The notes below the pieces were generated by a model that worked only from the letters and a program-made list of their open reading frames with translations, did not search any database and had not been told where the DNA came from. From contig CAIQRS010000033.1 of assembly GCA_903874275.1 (NCBI GenBank), forward strand, positions 1-37,692: 37,692 nucleotides of DNA, in the 5' to 3' direction. This DNA comes from an uncultured Anaeromyxobacter sp. (GTDB taxonomy: Bacteria; Myxococcota; Myxococcia; Myxococcales; Anaeromyxobacteraceae). Positions 23,718-32,340 of this stretch are shown here, in pieces. The translations under genes and the position numbers were made by a program. How positions within the stretch are numbered: the stretch's first letter is position 1; every line of letters begins with the position of its first letter.

Positions 23718-23814
23718 CACTCCCCCGCCAGGGACGGTCGTGCGTGGCCGTAGCAGCGCAACGCCGGGGACGCACCCCCCGGCAGCATTCCAACGGCGGG
23801 GAACGGAGGACAAG

Positions 23815-24285
23815 ATGAAATTCGAATGGATGAAGCGGCCGGAGCGGATGATTCCGTGCCGGGTCAACTACAAGGGAGAGCCACAGGATTTACTGCTGCA
23901 TCACCTGACCGGCGCCGACACGGACGAGATCGACCGCCTTTACCCGCCAGTTCTCGCGCCGGTGGTGATCGGTGAGGACGGAAAGCCCGTCAAAGGCGCG
24001 GATGGCCTGCCGCTGCGCGACACGACCGACCTCGGATATCTAGCCGCCGATCAGGCGCGGACCCTCAATCGGGCGGCACACCTCGCGGTGCTGGCGCTCG
24101 GACACGAACACTTCGAGGCGCGCGAACTCGAGGAGCAGAAGCGCGAGCTGCGGCGGCCGGGCGACGGATTCAACGATATCGCGGTATTCACGATCGCGGC
24201 GACGGTGTACCAGGCGGCGCAGATGACCCCCGCCGTGCTGGAGGCTGCGAAAGACGGCGTGCGCCCTACCGAGTCCGCCGGGTAG
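23815..24285 (+). CDS. Tail assembly chaperone (G-like)
   Basis: The 156-residue protein starts behind GGAGGACAAG. It is mixed beta then helical (NYKGEPQDLLLHHLTGADTD, AVFTIAATVYQAAQM), with size and location between the major tail and tape measure genes as expected of G-like chaperones. The stop at 24283-24285 is followed in the -1 frame by another coding stretch (to 24572), the classic arrangement in which a minor fraction of ribosomes shift frame to make a longer G-T fusion that binds the tape measure. Confidence 0.7.
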   Translation: MKFEWMKRPERMIPCRVNYKGEPQDLLLHHLTGADTDEIDRLYPPVLAPVVIGEDGKPVKGADGLPLRDTTDLGYLAADQARTLNRAAHLAVLALGHEHFEARELEEQKRELRRPGDGFNDIAVFTIAATVYQAAQMTPAVLEAAKDGVRPTESAG

Positions 24286-24287
24286 GG

Positions 24288-24572
24288 AACAAGGAGGAGC
24301 GGCGTGCGATCGAGGAGTGCACACCATGGCGCGATCCGCGGCAGCAAGCTGCAGCGCGGTGGGTGGCGCCGCCCGAGTTCAGCGAAGTCGAGCTTGCGAT
24401 GTCCCTGCACGTTCTCTGGGCCGACTGGATCGCGCAGCCGCCGGAACATCGAGCGAAATACATCGCCGTACATGAGTATCGGCAGCAGATGGACGATTTC
24501 GACGAGGGCGAGCGGGCGATGAAGCAATATTTGCTTGAACAGCAAGGCGCGCTAGGGAAGGGCCGACGATGA
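24288..24572 (+). CDS. Tail assembly chaperone T-like part, probably made by -1 frameshift
   Basis: In the frame -1 relative to the G-like gene, coding-like sequence begins at or before 24288 (NKEERRAIEECTPWRDPRQQ) without an obvious start. It continues through WVAPPEFSEVELAMSLHVLW and IAQPPEHRAKYIAVHEYRQQ to 24572. The Pro/Trp-rich start is typical of T-domain partners. No textbook slippery heptamer is seen; GCGAAAG (24247-24253) is the closest but is not in the ideal phase. GTG 24363 or ATG 24396 could instead start an independent protein. It overlaps the tape measure start. Confidence 0.55.
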   Translation, partial: NKEERRAIEECTPWRDPRQQAAARWVAPPEFSEVELAMSLHVLWADWIAQPPEHRAKYIAVHEYRQQMDDFDEGERAMKQYLLEQQGALGKGRR

Positions 24573-26329
24573 GCAGCGAGGATGTAACCCTCCGACTGCG
24601 GATGATTGACGAGTTCTCGGCGACGACAGGGAATCTGAAGAGCGAACTCAAAGCCATCGAGCAGGCGGCAGGCACAAGTGCGTCATCGATGGGCGCCAGC
24701 TTCGAGACCGTAGCGACAAGCACCACGGGGGCGTATTCAACGATTGCCTCAAGCGCCGAGAAAATCAAGACCAACTGGAAAGCTGTCGTCGCCGCGATCG
24801 CAGCGGCAGGCGCAGCCATTCAAACGACCGTTGCCGCGATAGAGCGCTTCGCCGGGTATGCCGAGGTAAAAGAGCAACTCAACCAGCTTTCTGCGCAGTT
24901 CGGGACGACGGGCGACTCGATTATCGCCGACATAAAAAGGATCAGCGAAGGCCGGATCGGGATCGAAGAGGCGACACAAGCGACTCTCGCCGGCCTGAAA
25001 AACAAACTCGACCCAGGGCAAGTAAAAGAACTCGCCGCCGCCGCGGTCGCTTTCAATACCGCCGCCGGAGTCTCTGCCGCTGAAGCGTTTGAGCGGCTGA
25101 TGAAAGGCGTTGCCGCCGGCAACGCGCGTGCTGTCGCAAGCATCATCGGCAAGGAGGGCGTGACCGAAGCGCTGAAGGGCCTGTCGGGGAACTCTGAAAA
25201 AGTCGCGGCTCTCATGAAAGTCATCAACGACAGGACCGTGGAGCATCAGAATCTCACGAAAAACTCAGTGCAAACCCTGTCGAACAGCATCGAGAAGACG
25301 AAAAAGGACTGGCAAGATTTTACTTTGAAAATGTCGGGATATGCAGCAAGCGGCGCGTATGCGGTTGCGGCCATTTTCAATGCGGTGGCTGCTTCGCTGT
25401 CGAGAGTTGCGGCGGGGGCGGTGGCTGCTTACGCGGGGCTGCAAACTCTTTCCTTGAATTTCTCAGGCGCGAAGGAATCATGGCAGACAGCAAAGGATTT
25501 GTATGGCAGCGCAAACGAACTATCGAAGCAAGCGTCGGATTATATGGCAATGGCGAAGCGCGTCGGTGAGGCCGACAAGCTCATTGAAAAACAGAAGAAG
25601 GAAACCGCCGCCGCCATAAAAGCGCAGGCCGATGCCGAAGACGAACTTTCGACGTCGATGGCCACGTCTTCCGGCGGGGCATCAACATCAGAGAAACCAT
25701 CATCAAGGCCGTCTGGTGGAAATGCCGGCTCATCCGTCAAGGAATTGCGTGACATCGCCAAGTCCGCTGAAGAAGCCAAGGAACTGCTGCGCGAGCCGAG
25801 CGAGACCGCCCGCGTCAATTTCCGCAACCTCGACCAGATCGAGCGTCACACGTTCGGCATCAACGCCACGGCGACCAAGAGCGCGAACACACTGGACCAG
25901 ATCGACGGGAGCGTCAACGCGATCAAGGGCAACACGGCAGAGATCATCAATTTCACTTCGGCTGCGGCATCATCGCTGGCAGCGATACTGGATCTTCAAA
26001 AACAAAATTCATTGGCAGGCGGGGAACTCGGAGAGTTAAAAATCCATACGAGATACTTGTCCGAGATTTATTTATTGGTCGGAAAGATTTACACAAAAAT
26101 GACAAGCAGTAGCAGCAGCGGAAGCGGAAGCACCCCACAAATACCTGAAAGCGGAACGCCTAGATCAGCAAGCACCACAACCGTCCGCTCATCCATCGGT
26201 GTATCGAAGTCTTCAGGGAGCGGATCCACGGTGATCCACATTCACGGCGTCGTGGGCGACGAGCGCGAAGTGGCGCGCAAGGTCAACAAGTCGCTCGACC
26301 AAGCCAAGCGGTACCGGGAGGTTGCGTGA
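24569..26329 (+). CDS. Tail tape measure protein
   Basis: The 586-residue product sits after the chaperones and overlaps them by ATGA. Residues 1-60 form a helical start (VTLRLRMIDEFSATTGNLKS). Two hydrophobic helices occur (about 68-88, and about 250-285 GAYAVAAIFNAVAASLSRVA). Long helical stretches follow, with a Ser/Gly-rich linker (about 515-555) and a C-terminal HIHGVVGDEREVARKVN pattern common at the end of tape measures. At about 0.15 nm per residue the tail would be near 88 nm, assuming the whole protein spans it. Confidence 0.85.
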   Translation: MSSEDVTLRLRMIDEFSATTGNLKSELKAIEQAAGTSASSMGASFETVATSTTGAYSTIASSAEKIKTNWKAVVAAIAAAGAAIQTTVAAIERFAGYAEVKEQLNQLSAQFGTTGDSIIADIKRISEGRIGIEEATQATLAGLKNKLDPGQVKELAAAAVAFNTAAGVSAAEAFERLMKGVAAGNARAVASIIGKEGVTEALKGLSGNSEKVAALMKVINDRTVEHQNLTKNSVQTLSNSIEKTKKDWQDFTLKMSGYAASGAYAVAAIFNAVAASLSRVAAGAVAAYAGLQTLSLNFSGAKESWQTAKDLYGSANELSKQASDYMAMAKRVGEADKLIEKQKKETAAAIKAQADAEDELSTSMATSSGGASTSEKPSSRPSGGNAGSSVKELRDIAKSAEEAKELLREPSETARVNFRNLDQIERHTFGINATATKSANTLDQIDGSVNAIKGNTAEIINFTSAAASSLAAILDLQKQNSLAGGELGELKIHTRYLSEIYLLVGKIYTKMTSSSSSGSGSTPQIPESGTPRSASTTTVRSSIGVSKSSGSGSTVIHIHGVVGDEREVARKVNKSLDQAKRYREVA

Positions 26330-28542
26330 TGGGTGCTCCAAGGCTCTTGTTCGGCGGCCGACGACTGACGGCCGCAAAGATCATCGCCGCGTCGTCGCAA
26401 GGGACCGTGCGCCCGCTACAGCCCGAGGCGGGGCGCGGGAATGTCGGATCGCTCTCATTGGTTGCCTCAGGCAATCCGGCTGCAGCGCTCAATCATCGCG
26501 TGGAGATCCTCGACGAGGGCGCGATCGGCACGGCGACGTTCAAGGTGTCCGTGGACGGGGGCGCGAACTATCTCGGGCGTAAGGTTGACACGACCTGGGA
26601 TGGCAACGGGGCGGCATCGAGGACGATCGTTGATGAAGCTGACAACAGATTGTTTTCTCGCCCCGTGCCGATCGACACCAATGGCGATGGCATCCCCGAC
26701 CGCGTTTTGCTGGCCGCGTTGAGGTTTACAGCGACATACGCGATTGACATCCTCTCGACGAGCGATTTTTCCGGAGCTGGAAGCTGGAGTGTTTATGACA
26801 CTAGCACAAGTGGGTCGTCTACGCCGGTCGAGGGATCTATTTCGCTCGTTGAAAAATCCGGAGCGCTGTTTTTGTTCTTCGATACGGCAGGAGGGCTCGT
26901 CGTCAAGAAGTCTGTGGATTACGGGCTGACTTGGGGCGCTGCGATCGTTGTTGATGCGAATGGGACGTACTCTGACGCGATCGTGCTGGCATCGGGGAAG
27001 ATACTTGTCGCATATCTGAAAACAATATCGACCTATGCCCACGTTGTGGTCAAGTCGTCCGCTGATGGGGCGGTGTGGTCGGCGGCAAAACAGGTCACAA
27101 CCGGGAGTGTCAACTTCAGCGGGCCGTCGCTCATTCAAGAAGCGGACGGGAAAACCATTTGTTTCCACCGCAGAGTGACAGCTACCGCCGCGATTCAGGC
27201 GAGGCAAGCGACCGCACTCGATCCGGCGGCGACCGCCACAACCTGGGCGACGTACAGCGAGACGCTCTGGGCGGGAGGGACGACGGACAAGGAACCCTCG
27301 GCGGCCATCGCTCCCGATGGAACGATTTTCGTAGCATTTTCAGAAAACGACCTCGTGATGAAATACAGCAAGTTCAAGGATGGCGATGCGAACTATTCAG
27401 CCGACGCGGAAATAATCGACCCAAGCGCGGCGTGCCAGATGCCACGAATAGCCTCCGTGGGCGGGTCACTCTGGTGTGTGTTCAGCGACATTTCGGCCGC
27501 CACAAAGGGCGTGCTCGTTCTCACACGCTACTGGACCGCCTATGACGACTCCGCCGCCCCCGCCTCACAGATCGGCATCGCCCCGCAGTTCATCGCCGAC
27601 AACATCTGGTACACCTGGGGCGGTTCGCTTGGGAAAGTCGGCGACTACTGGACCATCGCCAGCTCCTACATCAACGACGCCGGAAACATGCTGCGCTACA
27701 TCAAGAACCGCCCGGCCAAGTCGAGCAACGACACCGCAGATTGGTACGTTGTGCTCGACGCCGGCGCGAACAACGTCTTCGCGGTCAACGGAGTGTGCCT
27801 CGCCGGGAACTTCAATCACGCGCATTTCCAGATGCACGCTTCGGACTCCTGGGGCACACCGTCTCTGAATGAGACGATCAACATGGTGCGCGCCACCTAC
27901 GCCGCGACGAGCGGCTACACGCTCCCCGGGGGCGGGCGCATCAAGTTCACAGCGGGCGGGATGGAGCCGCGCGGCCTGATCGGCAAGTGCGTTCAGTTCG
28001 CCACCTCCGGCATCACCTATGAGATCGCCGACAACGACGCCGACGAGGCATACGTGGACGGCGTGGACCTGGTCGCCGAGGCGGGCGTGATGTCGCTTTT
28101 CTCGCCGAAGAAATGGATCAGTTTCGCCGCGGCGCGGTATCGGTTCATTCGGCTCCTGGTGCAGATCCAGGACACGGCCGACGGTGTGTTCATTGTCCCG
28201 GCGATGCTGGCCGGGATGTGGACGACGCTTTCGGAATCGCACGTCGTGCAAGTCGCGCACGCGCAGGCGCTCGACATCAAGCGTTTTCGATCCGGCCAGA
28301 CCGGCCGCGCCAAAAACGGGAGCGTGATGCGCAACTTCGGGCTCATTTTCTCCGGGCCGACGGAAGCCGAGAAGGACGAGGTGCTGGCGCAGCTCACGGC
28401 GCACGATTTCGGCGTGGCGCCTTTCGCGCTGATCCCCGACTCCGACGATTCGTTCGACTTTGCCATTGTCGCGCCGCCCGAAGGCGACTTCAACCCGGCC
28501 GCGGTTGACCAGTTTTCCGTCGCGCTCGAGGAGATTATCTAG
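26329..28542 (+). CDS. Tail-tip protein with sialidase-like Asp-box propeller
   Basis: This 737-residue tail protein starts at ATG 26329 (GTG 26326 is in front). Residues about 150-420 contain Asp-box-like motifs: KSVDYGLTWGAA (S-x-D-x-G-x-T-W) and KSSADGAVWSAA, each in strand-rich repeats typical of six-bladed BNR/sialidase propellers. Residues about 560-737 look like a distal-tail domain (RFRSGQTGRAKNGSVMRNFG, GPTEAEKDEVLAQLTAHDFG). No sialidase catalytic Arg triad can be assigned with confidence, so it may bind rather than cut glycans. It lies between tape measure and hub-like genes, consistent with host recognition at the tail tip. Confidence 0.65.
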   Translation: MGAPRLLFGGRRLTAAKIIAASSQGTVRPLQPEAGRGNVGSLSLVASGNPAAALNHRVEILDEGAIGTATFKVSVDGGANYLGRKVDTTWDGNGAASRTIVDEADNRLFSRPVPIDTNGDGIPDRVLLAALRFTATYAIDILSTSDFSGAGSWSVYDTSTSGSSTPVEGSISLVEKSGALFLFFDTAGGLVVKKSVDYGLTWGAAIVVDANGTYSDAIVLASGKILVAYLKTISTYAHVVVKSSADGAVWSAAKQVTTGSVNFSGPSLIQEADGKTICFHRRVTATAAIQARQATALDPAATATTWATYSETLWAGGTTDKEPSAAIAPDGTIFVAFSENDLVMKYSKFKDGDANYSADAEIIDPSAACQMPRIASVGGSLWCVFSDISAATKGVLVLTRYWTAYDDSAAPASQIGIAPQFIADNIWYTWGGSLGKVGDYWTIASSYINDAGNMLRYIKNRPAKSSNDTADWYVVLDAGANNVFAVNGVCLAGNFNHAHFQMHASDSWGTPSLNETINMVRATYAATSGYTLPGGGRIKFTAGGMEPRGLIGKCVQFATSGITYEIADNDADEAYVDGVDLVAEAGVMSLFSPKKWISFAAARYRFIRLLVQIQDTADGVFIVPAMLAGMWTTLSESHVVQVAHAQALDIKRFRSGQTGRAKNGSVMRNFGLIFSGPTEAEKDEVLAQLTAHDFGVAPFALIPDSDDSFDFAIVAPPEGDFNPAAVDQFSVALEEII

Positions 28543-30113
28543 TGCTCTGGTCCGAGGCGTGCGCCGATCCCGCGACCCATTGGCGGTGGCTGGTGCGCCT
28601 GCGGGCTCAAGGTGTGGACGCGCGATTCGCCGAGGACGAATGCGAGGTGGGCGGGCTGCAGTGGCGCAAGGGGATGGAGATGTCGGGCACCCCGGCCATC
28701 GAGGCCGATCCTTACGAGGGGCGCTCGTCGCTGTCTCCGTTCGCAATCACGATATTCCCGGAGCTTGAAGATCCAAGCGCCGACCCGGCGGGGCAGACCA
28801 TGGTGGATATCGGTGCCGTCATGGGCTACGGCGGCGGCGAGATCGTCGTGGACGTGTGGCGCTGGCCGGATGGCGTGACGTTCGACGAGGATGACGTTCT
28901 GGTGCGCGGAGTGGCCGACGCACCCCGGATGGACGCCGACGGCAGCATCACGATCCAGTGCCAGAGCTTCCTTGCTCTTTACGATCGGCAGCTTCCGCTC
29001 GTGACCTGTGAGACGCGCCTGCACGCCAACGTCGATGAGGACGACCAGGGCTCGGGGTATCCCTTGCTCCTGGGGGCGTACTTCAGAACCGAATGCCCGC
29101 GGATCAATTCCTCAACACACCGGCACCTGGTCGCGCAGGAGTTCGGCGTGCACCAGCTATCCAGCACGGCGTACTACAAAGACGACGCATCCGGCTCGCC
29201 AGGGGACGGCGAAGGCGAGGCGACCGACGCCGACGGCAACGAGTATCACTATGCCGACTTCACCAGTTCAACCGCTTCCGTGCAGATCACGGCGAGCGGT
29301 GACGGACTCATCGACGACGAGGATGGGACGTTCACTGAGGTCCCCGGCGCGGTGCTGCATCATCCTGCTGACCAACTTAGATTTTTGGCGGAAGTGGCCT
29401 GCGGGATGCCACCCGAGTACGTCGACGCGGGCAGCTTTGCCAACGTGAGGAAAAAACTCGTTGATTGGAAGTATGGCGCACAGGTTCTGGCAAACGAGGC
29501 GACGTCGTTTCTCGCGGTCGCCGAGGCCTCGTGCAAATGGATGCGGGCTGCGCAGGTGCCGGAGCGCGGCAGGATCTCGCTGAAGCTGTGCGAGCTCGAC
29601 GACCAGCCGGTGATGACCCTTGATGAGACGAACATCCTCGAAGCCGACGTGCTCGACTGGGGCGACAAAAGCAAACTCATCACGCGCTACCTGCTGCGCT
29701 ACAACTACGGCTGGCACAAGACCCGCAAGGAAGAGCGGTACCTTGCGAGCCTGTCATACGGCCCGGCCGACTCACTGGCGCTGGAATTGGCCGAAACCAA
29801 ATACGGCCGGCACGACGCGCTGCGCGACAAGAGATTCAGGGTCCGCTCGGAAATGGAGTGCCGCTACATCAACGATGCGACGACGGCGAGCAGCTCCATC
29901 GCCAGGTATGCGCAGCTGCGCGAGAAAATGCGGCGGGTAGTGACGCTGCGTGGGGACGCCACGACGCACGGGCTTGGGATCTTCGACACCGTGCTGCTGG
30001 ACCTCTCGTGGGTGCCGTGGTGGCGGATGCTCGACGAGGCGCCGAAGCGGATGGTGGTGATTGGGATGCAGTATGGGCTTGCCGACAACTATCTCACCCT
30101 CTTGGAGTGCTGA
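28542..30113 (+). CDS. Tail hub/baseplate-like protein
   Basis: GTG start, one-base overlap with the previous stop. The 523-residue product contains segments expected of phage hub or Tal-type proteins, such as MGYGGGEIVVDVWRW, GRISLKLCELDDQPVMTLDE, a loading helix region and a terminal LDLSWVPWWRMLDEAPKRMV then MQYGLADNYLTLLEC. The acidic region about 220-270 (DASGSPGDGEGEATDADGNE) may be an inserted calcium-binding loop. It follows the distal-tail gene in normal siphophage order. The assignment is from position and overall pattern. Confidence 0.6.
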   Translation: MLWSEACADPATHWRWLVRLRAQGVDARFAEDECEVGGLQWRKGMEMSGTPAIEADPYEGRSSLSPFAITIFPELEDPSADPAGQTMVDIGAVMGYGGGEIVVDVWRWPDGVTFDEDDVLVRGVADAPRMDADGSITIQCQSFLALYDRQLPLVTCETRLHANVDEDDQGSGYPLLLGAYFRTECPRINSSTHRHLVAQEFGVHQLSSTAYYKDDASGSPGDGEGEATDADGNEYHYADFTSSTASVQITASGDGLIDDEDGTFTEVPGAVLHHPADQLRFLAEVACGMPPEYVDAGSFANVRKKLVDWKYGAQVLANEATSFLAVAEASCKWMRAAQVPERGRISLKLCELDDQPVMTLDETNILEADVLDWGDKSKLITRYLLRYNYGWHKTRKEERYLASLSYGPADSLALELAETKYGRHDALRDKRFRVRSEMECRYINDATTASSSIARYAQLREKMRRVVTLRGDATTHGLGIFDTVLLDLSWVPWWRMLDEAPKRMVVIGMQYGLADNYLTLLEC

Positions 30114-30117
30114 CAAC

Positions 30118-30510
30118 ATGACGCCAGAGCGCCGACACGATGAGCACCCGCACCCGCCGCCGGGGCAGCCCGAGCAACGGGAGTGTAGTGACAAGGAGTG
30201 TCGAGCCGCCCGCGAAGAGTGGGTTAAAACCTCGCTCCTGCCACAACTGCGCAGCGATTTTATCAAAATCCTGATCGCCACGGTGTTGACCCTCTGGGCG
30301 GCGATCGCATTCACAAATCACGCCCAGATCATGTCGCACGAATTACAGGACGTTCGGATGTTTGTGACCGCCGACCAGCACAAAAGCGATATGCAGCAGC
30401 TTCGTGCTGACATGAGCGGCTTGCAAGAAGATTTCAAGGTGACGAAAGAGGAGATCCTGCTGCGCCTTGACCGCAACCTGACCGAGATCACGAAGCTGAA
30501 GATTCCATGA
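30118..30510 (+). CDS. Single-pass membrane protein with coiled coil, lysis-associated
   Basis: The 130-residue product has a His/Pro-rich cytoplasmic start, one hydrophobic helix at about 48-65 (FIKILIATVLTLWAAIAFTN) and a long amphipathic coiled coil to the C-terminus (about 75-128). This topology fits hemolysin XhlA-like or spanin-like lysis proteins. It overlaps the L,D-transpeptidase-like gene by ATGA, so a lysis role is plausible, but a virion or exclusion protein cannot be ruled out. Confidence 0.55.
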   Translation: MTPERRHDEHPHPPPGQPEQRECSDKECRAAREEWVKTSLLPQLRSDFIKILIATVLTLWAAIAFTNHAQIMSHELQDVRMFVTADQHKSDMQQLRADMSGLQEDFKVTKEEILLRLDRNLTEITKLKIP

Positions 30511-30914
30511 CCTCGCCCCCGCTCCTCGCCTTCGACCGTGCCGCGAACTTGATCCACGTCATGACCGGCGACGGTTGTCGGTGCTTCCGCGCCTGCAACA
30601 ACGCAGACTCTTCCTCGAGAGGTCCGTGGCCGGTCGGGGTCTGGCGGCCCGATCCGGAGGGGTTCATTGCCGTTGGGGGCGAAGATGGACTCCCCGGAGG
30701 CGCCTACGGCCCCTATTTCTTGAGGTACGTCGTCCCCGGCCGGGTAGGCATGGGCATCCATTCTGGACGCGAAGAAGACGTCGATCTGGCTGGCAGGAGC
30801 GGGCCGGACCATGCGACGAAGGGGTGTATCCGCACCTCCGGCGTGGCAATGGAGGAAATTGCCCGCGTCGTGGCGGCGGCGAAGGTGTTGCCGGTGTTGT
30901 GGGTGGCGGGATGA
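30507..30914 (+). CDS. L,D-transpeptidase (YkuD-like) domain protein, putative lysis enzyme
   Basis: The 135-residue protein is essentially one catalytic domain. The motif GMGIHSG (His85) and, 20 residues later, ATKGCIRTSG (Cys107, Arg109) match the HxG ... (S/T)xGC(I/V)R signature of L,D-transpeptidases, which act on the peptide stems of peptidoglycan via a Cys nucleophile. There is no signal peptide, so export would need a holin, as for endolysins. It sits among small membrane proteins, and no other muramidase or amidase was found. It is probably the lysis enzyme, although most enzymes of this fold crosslink rather than cleave. Confidence 0.65.
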   Translation: MTSPPLLAFDRAANLIHVMTGDGCRCFRACNNADSSSRGPWPVGVWRPDPEGFIAVGGEDGLPGGAYGPYFLRYVVPGRVGMGIHSGREEDVDLAGRSGPDHATKGCIRTSGVAMEEIARVVAAAKVLPVLWVAG

Positions 30915-31024
30915 GCTGGGGCACGTTCGTCGCCTTGCTGCTGGTCCTGCTTATGGTGTCGGGCGCGGCGTGGTGCGTGGGGTACGCGCTGGCGTATGGC
31001 GTGGTGGTCTGTCTCGGGATATAG
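30911..31024 (+). CDS. Tiny membrane protein, holin-like candidate
   Basis: A 37-codon ORF starts in the preceding stop (ATGA). The product is almost entirely hydrophobic (FVALLLVLLMVSGAAWCVGY, ALAYGVVVCLGI) and could form one or two short membrane helices. Its coupling to the L,D-transpeptidase-like gene fits a holin or antiholin, but such small peptides cannot be assigned by sequence. Confidence 0.5.
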   Translation: MSWGTFVALLLVLLMVSGAAWCVGYALAYGVVVCLGI

Positions 31025-31032
31025 GGGGAGCG

Positions 31033-31212
31033 ATGGAACCAAGAATCGTGACCGGGAAACAAGCTTTGTGGTGCGACGTTCTCAAACACACGATTGCGCC
31101 GGGGGATCAGTACGTCACGCTGCCCAACGGCGGGCTGTCGTGCTACGCACACCGGGACGGGGTGATTCCCTCGGTGCCGATTGAGGCGCTGAAGGCCGGG
31201 AGTCTGCGATGA
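31033..31212 (+). CDS. Small hypothetical protein
   Basis: A 59-codon ORF preceded by AGGGGGAG encodes a soluble beta-rich peptide (GKQALWCDVLKHTIAPGDQY, LPNGGLSCYAHRDG). Two Cys and two His residues could bind a metal. It overlaps the next gene by four bases. Its function is unknown. Confidence 0.45.
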   Translation: MEPRIVTGKQALWCDVLKHTIAPGDQYVTLPNGGLSCYAHRDGVIPSVPIEALKAGSLR

Positions 31213-31793
31213 GTTGGCTTATTAGGTTCAAGGAATTTTTCGCCATCCTCAAGGCGATCTTCTCCGTGCCACCGGCCAACTCCGGGGGCGGCTCCTCCCC
31301 GCCAACACCCGACCCGGACAATCCGACCACCCCGCCGGATGCCGGTGGCGCGGGGGATGCCATCGCCACGCAGTCGATAGCATGGTTACATGCGCCTCCG
31401 GCAGCGTTCCCGGTCTCGTCGAGGCTTGACGAGGTTTCCGTCGTGGCTCCCATCGGCGCGGCTCCGGTGATCTCGTGGGAGTGGACGCACCCTGGCTGGC
31501 TCCCGGTGGTCGGGAACGGGGTCGGGGCGAATATGTGGGTAATCGCCAAGGTCAAGGGCGTCTGGTACGGTGCGACGTGGGAATGGTTGCGAGTCAATCC
31601 GATGACCAAATGCAAGGCAACGGAGGCAAAACCCGGGCAACCGCCGTTCATTCAGGCGAAGGCGTGGCCGATCAACGCATGGTATCCAGCCTCGGGCGAG
31701 GAGGTGGGATGGATGATCTCAACACCGTGCCGCATGGGATACCAAGGGGCCGTGCGGGGGCGATCTCGGATACTCGTGACACGTTGGCCTTAA
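31209..31793 (+). CDS. Hypothetical protein with amphipathic N-terminus, Pro-rich linker and beta domain
   Basis: The 194-residue product begins with a short hydrophobic helix (WLIRFKEFFAILKAIFSV), a linker rich in Pro/Gly/Asp/Thr (about residues 22-50), and a C-terminal domain rich in Trp and beta strands (ISWEWTHPGWLPVVGNGVG, WPINAWYPASGEEVGWMIST, ending SRILVTRWP). The ending with a conserved-looking SGEEVGWMIST and VTRWP recalls uncharacterised extracellular bacterial domains. No family is named. The design suggests a membrane-peripheral or anchored binding protein. Confidence 0.45.
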   Translation: MSWLIRFKEFFAILKAIFSVPPANSGGGSSPPTPDPDNPTTPPDAGGAGDAIATQSIAWLHAPPAAFPVSSRLDEVSVVAPIGAAPVISWEWTHPGWLPVVGNGVGANMWVIAKVKGVWYGATWEWLRVNPMTKCKATEAKPGQPPFIQAKAWPINAWYPASGEEVGWMISTPCRMGYQGAVRGRSRILVTRWP

Positions 31794-31811
31794 CAACAGG
31801 AGGGACCGAAC

Positions 31812-32186
31812 ATGAAAAAGATTTGGACAGTTGGCTTTGCCCTGATGATGAGTGCCCTGATTGCAGCGGCTACCGCACAGGCCGCGCCGTTTGCGGTGTC
31901 GGACCCGTACCCGCTGGAGGCGAACCTGACGGACACCGATCCGCCGAATCCCGAGTCGTTCGTGATCGTCTTTGACGCGGGGGCGCCGATCACGATCGCG
32001 CCGACGCTGATGCCTGCGCCTGACGGGAGGATCTACTTCAAGTACGATCTGGCAACGGTTCCCCGGGGGAAGCACGTCATGCGAGTAAAGGCGGTGCATT
32101 CCATCGGCGGAGAGTCGGTAGATGTCCCTTTTACTTTTCGCGTGGGTACACCGTCTCCGGTAGTCGGCGTCAAATTACAGAGGTGA
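31812..32186 (+). CDS. Exported Ig/FN3-like small protein
   Basis: The 124-residue product has a clear signal peptide (MKKIWTVGFALMMSALIAAA, cleavage near TAQAA) and a mature beta-sandwich-like part with YFKYDLATVPRGKHVMRVKA and GGESVDVPFTFRVG. That strand order is typical of FN3/Ig-like domains. It has a strong ribosome-binding site (AGGAGGGA). It resembles in design the exported proteins of 15675-20495 but lies after the lysis genes. Its function is unknown; it probably acts in the periplasm or on the surface. Confidence 0.6.
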   Translation: MKKIWTVGFALMMSALIAAATAQAAPFAVSDPYPLEANLTDTDPPNPESFVIVFDAGAPITIAPTLMPAPDGRIYFKYDLATVPRGKHVMRVKAVHSIGGESVDVPFTFRVGTPSPVVGVKLQR

Positions 32187-32190
32187 TTAC

Positions 32191-32340
32191 GTGGGCATGG
32201 TGACCGTAGGCAAGGAGGCGGGCAAGATCGGCATCTTCGTTGCGCTAGTGGCGCTGGCCGCGTGGGTGACGAAGCGGACCGAGGGGACGTGGTTTGGAAA
32301 CATTTTCTTCAGGCAGTCTGAAAAGAAAGAGGTGAAGTGA
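32191..32340 (+). CDS. Small single-pass membrane protein
   Basis: A GTG start at 32191 follows AGAGGTGA (ATG 32197 is the alternative). The 49-residue product has one hydrophobic helix (IGIFVALVALAAWVT) and a basic, charged tail (RQSEKKEVK). It overlaps the next gene start by one base (TGATG). It is possibly part of the lysis cassette. Confidence 0.5.
   Translation: MGMVTVGKEAGKIGIFVALVALAAWVTKRTEGTWFGNIFFRQSEKKEVK

Noticed and set aside
23763-23783. Hairpin GCCGGGG/CCCCGGC in the gap before the tail chaperone gene as a terminator
   Set aside because: No T-run follows and it lies inside an apparently continuous tail operon. It may be a translational attenuator, but nothing supports that.
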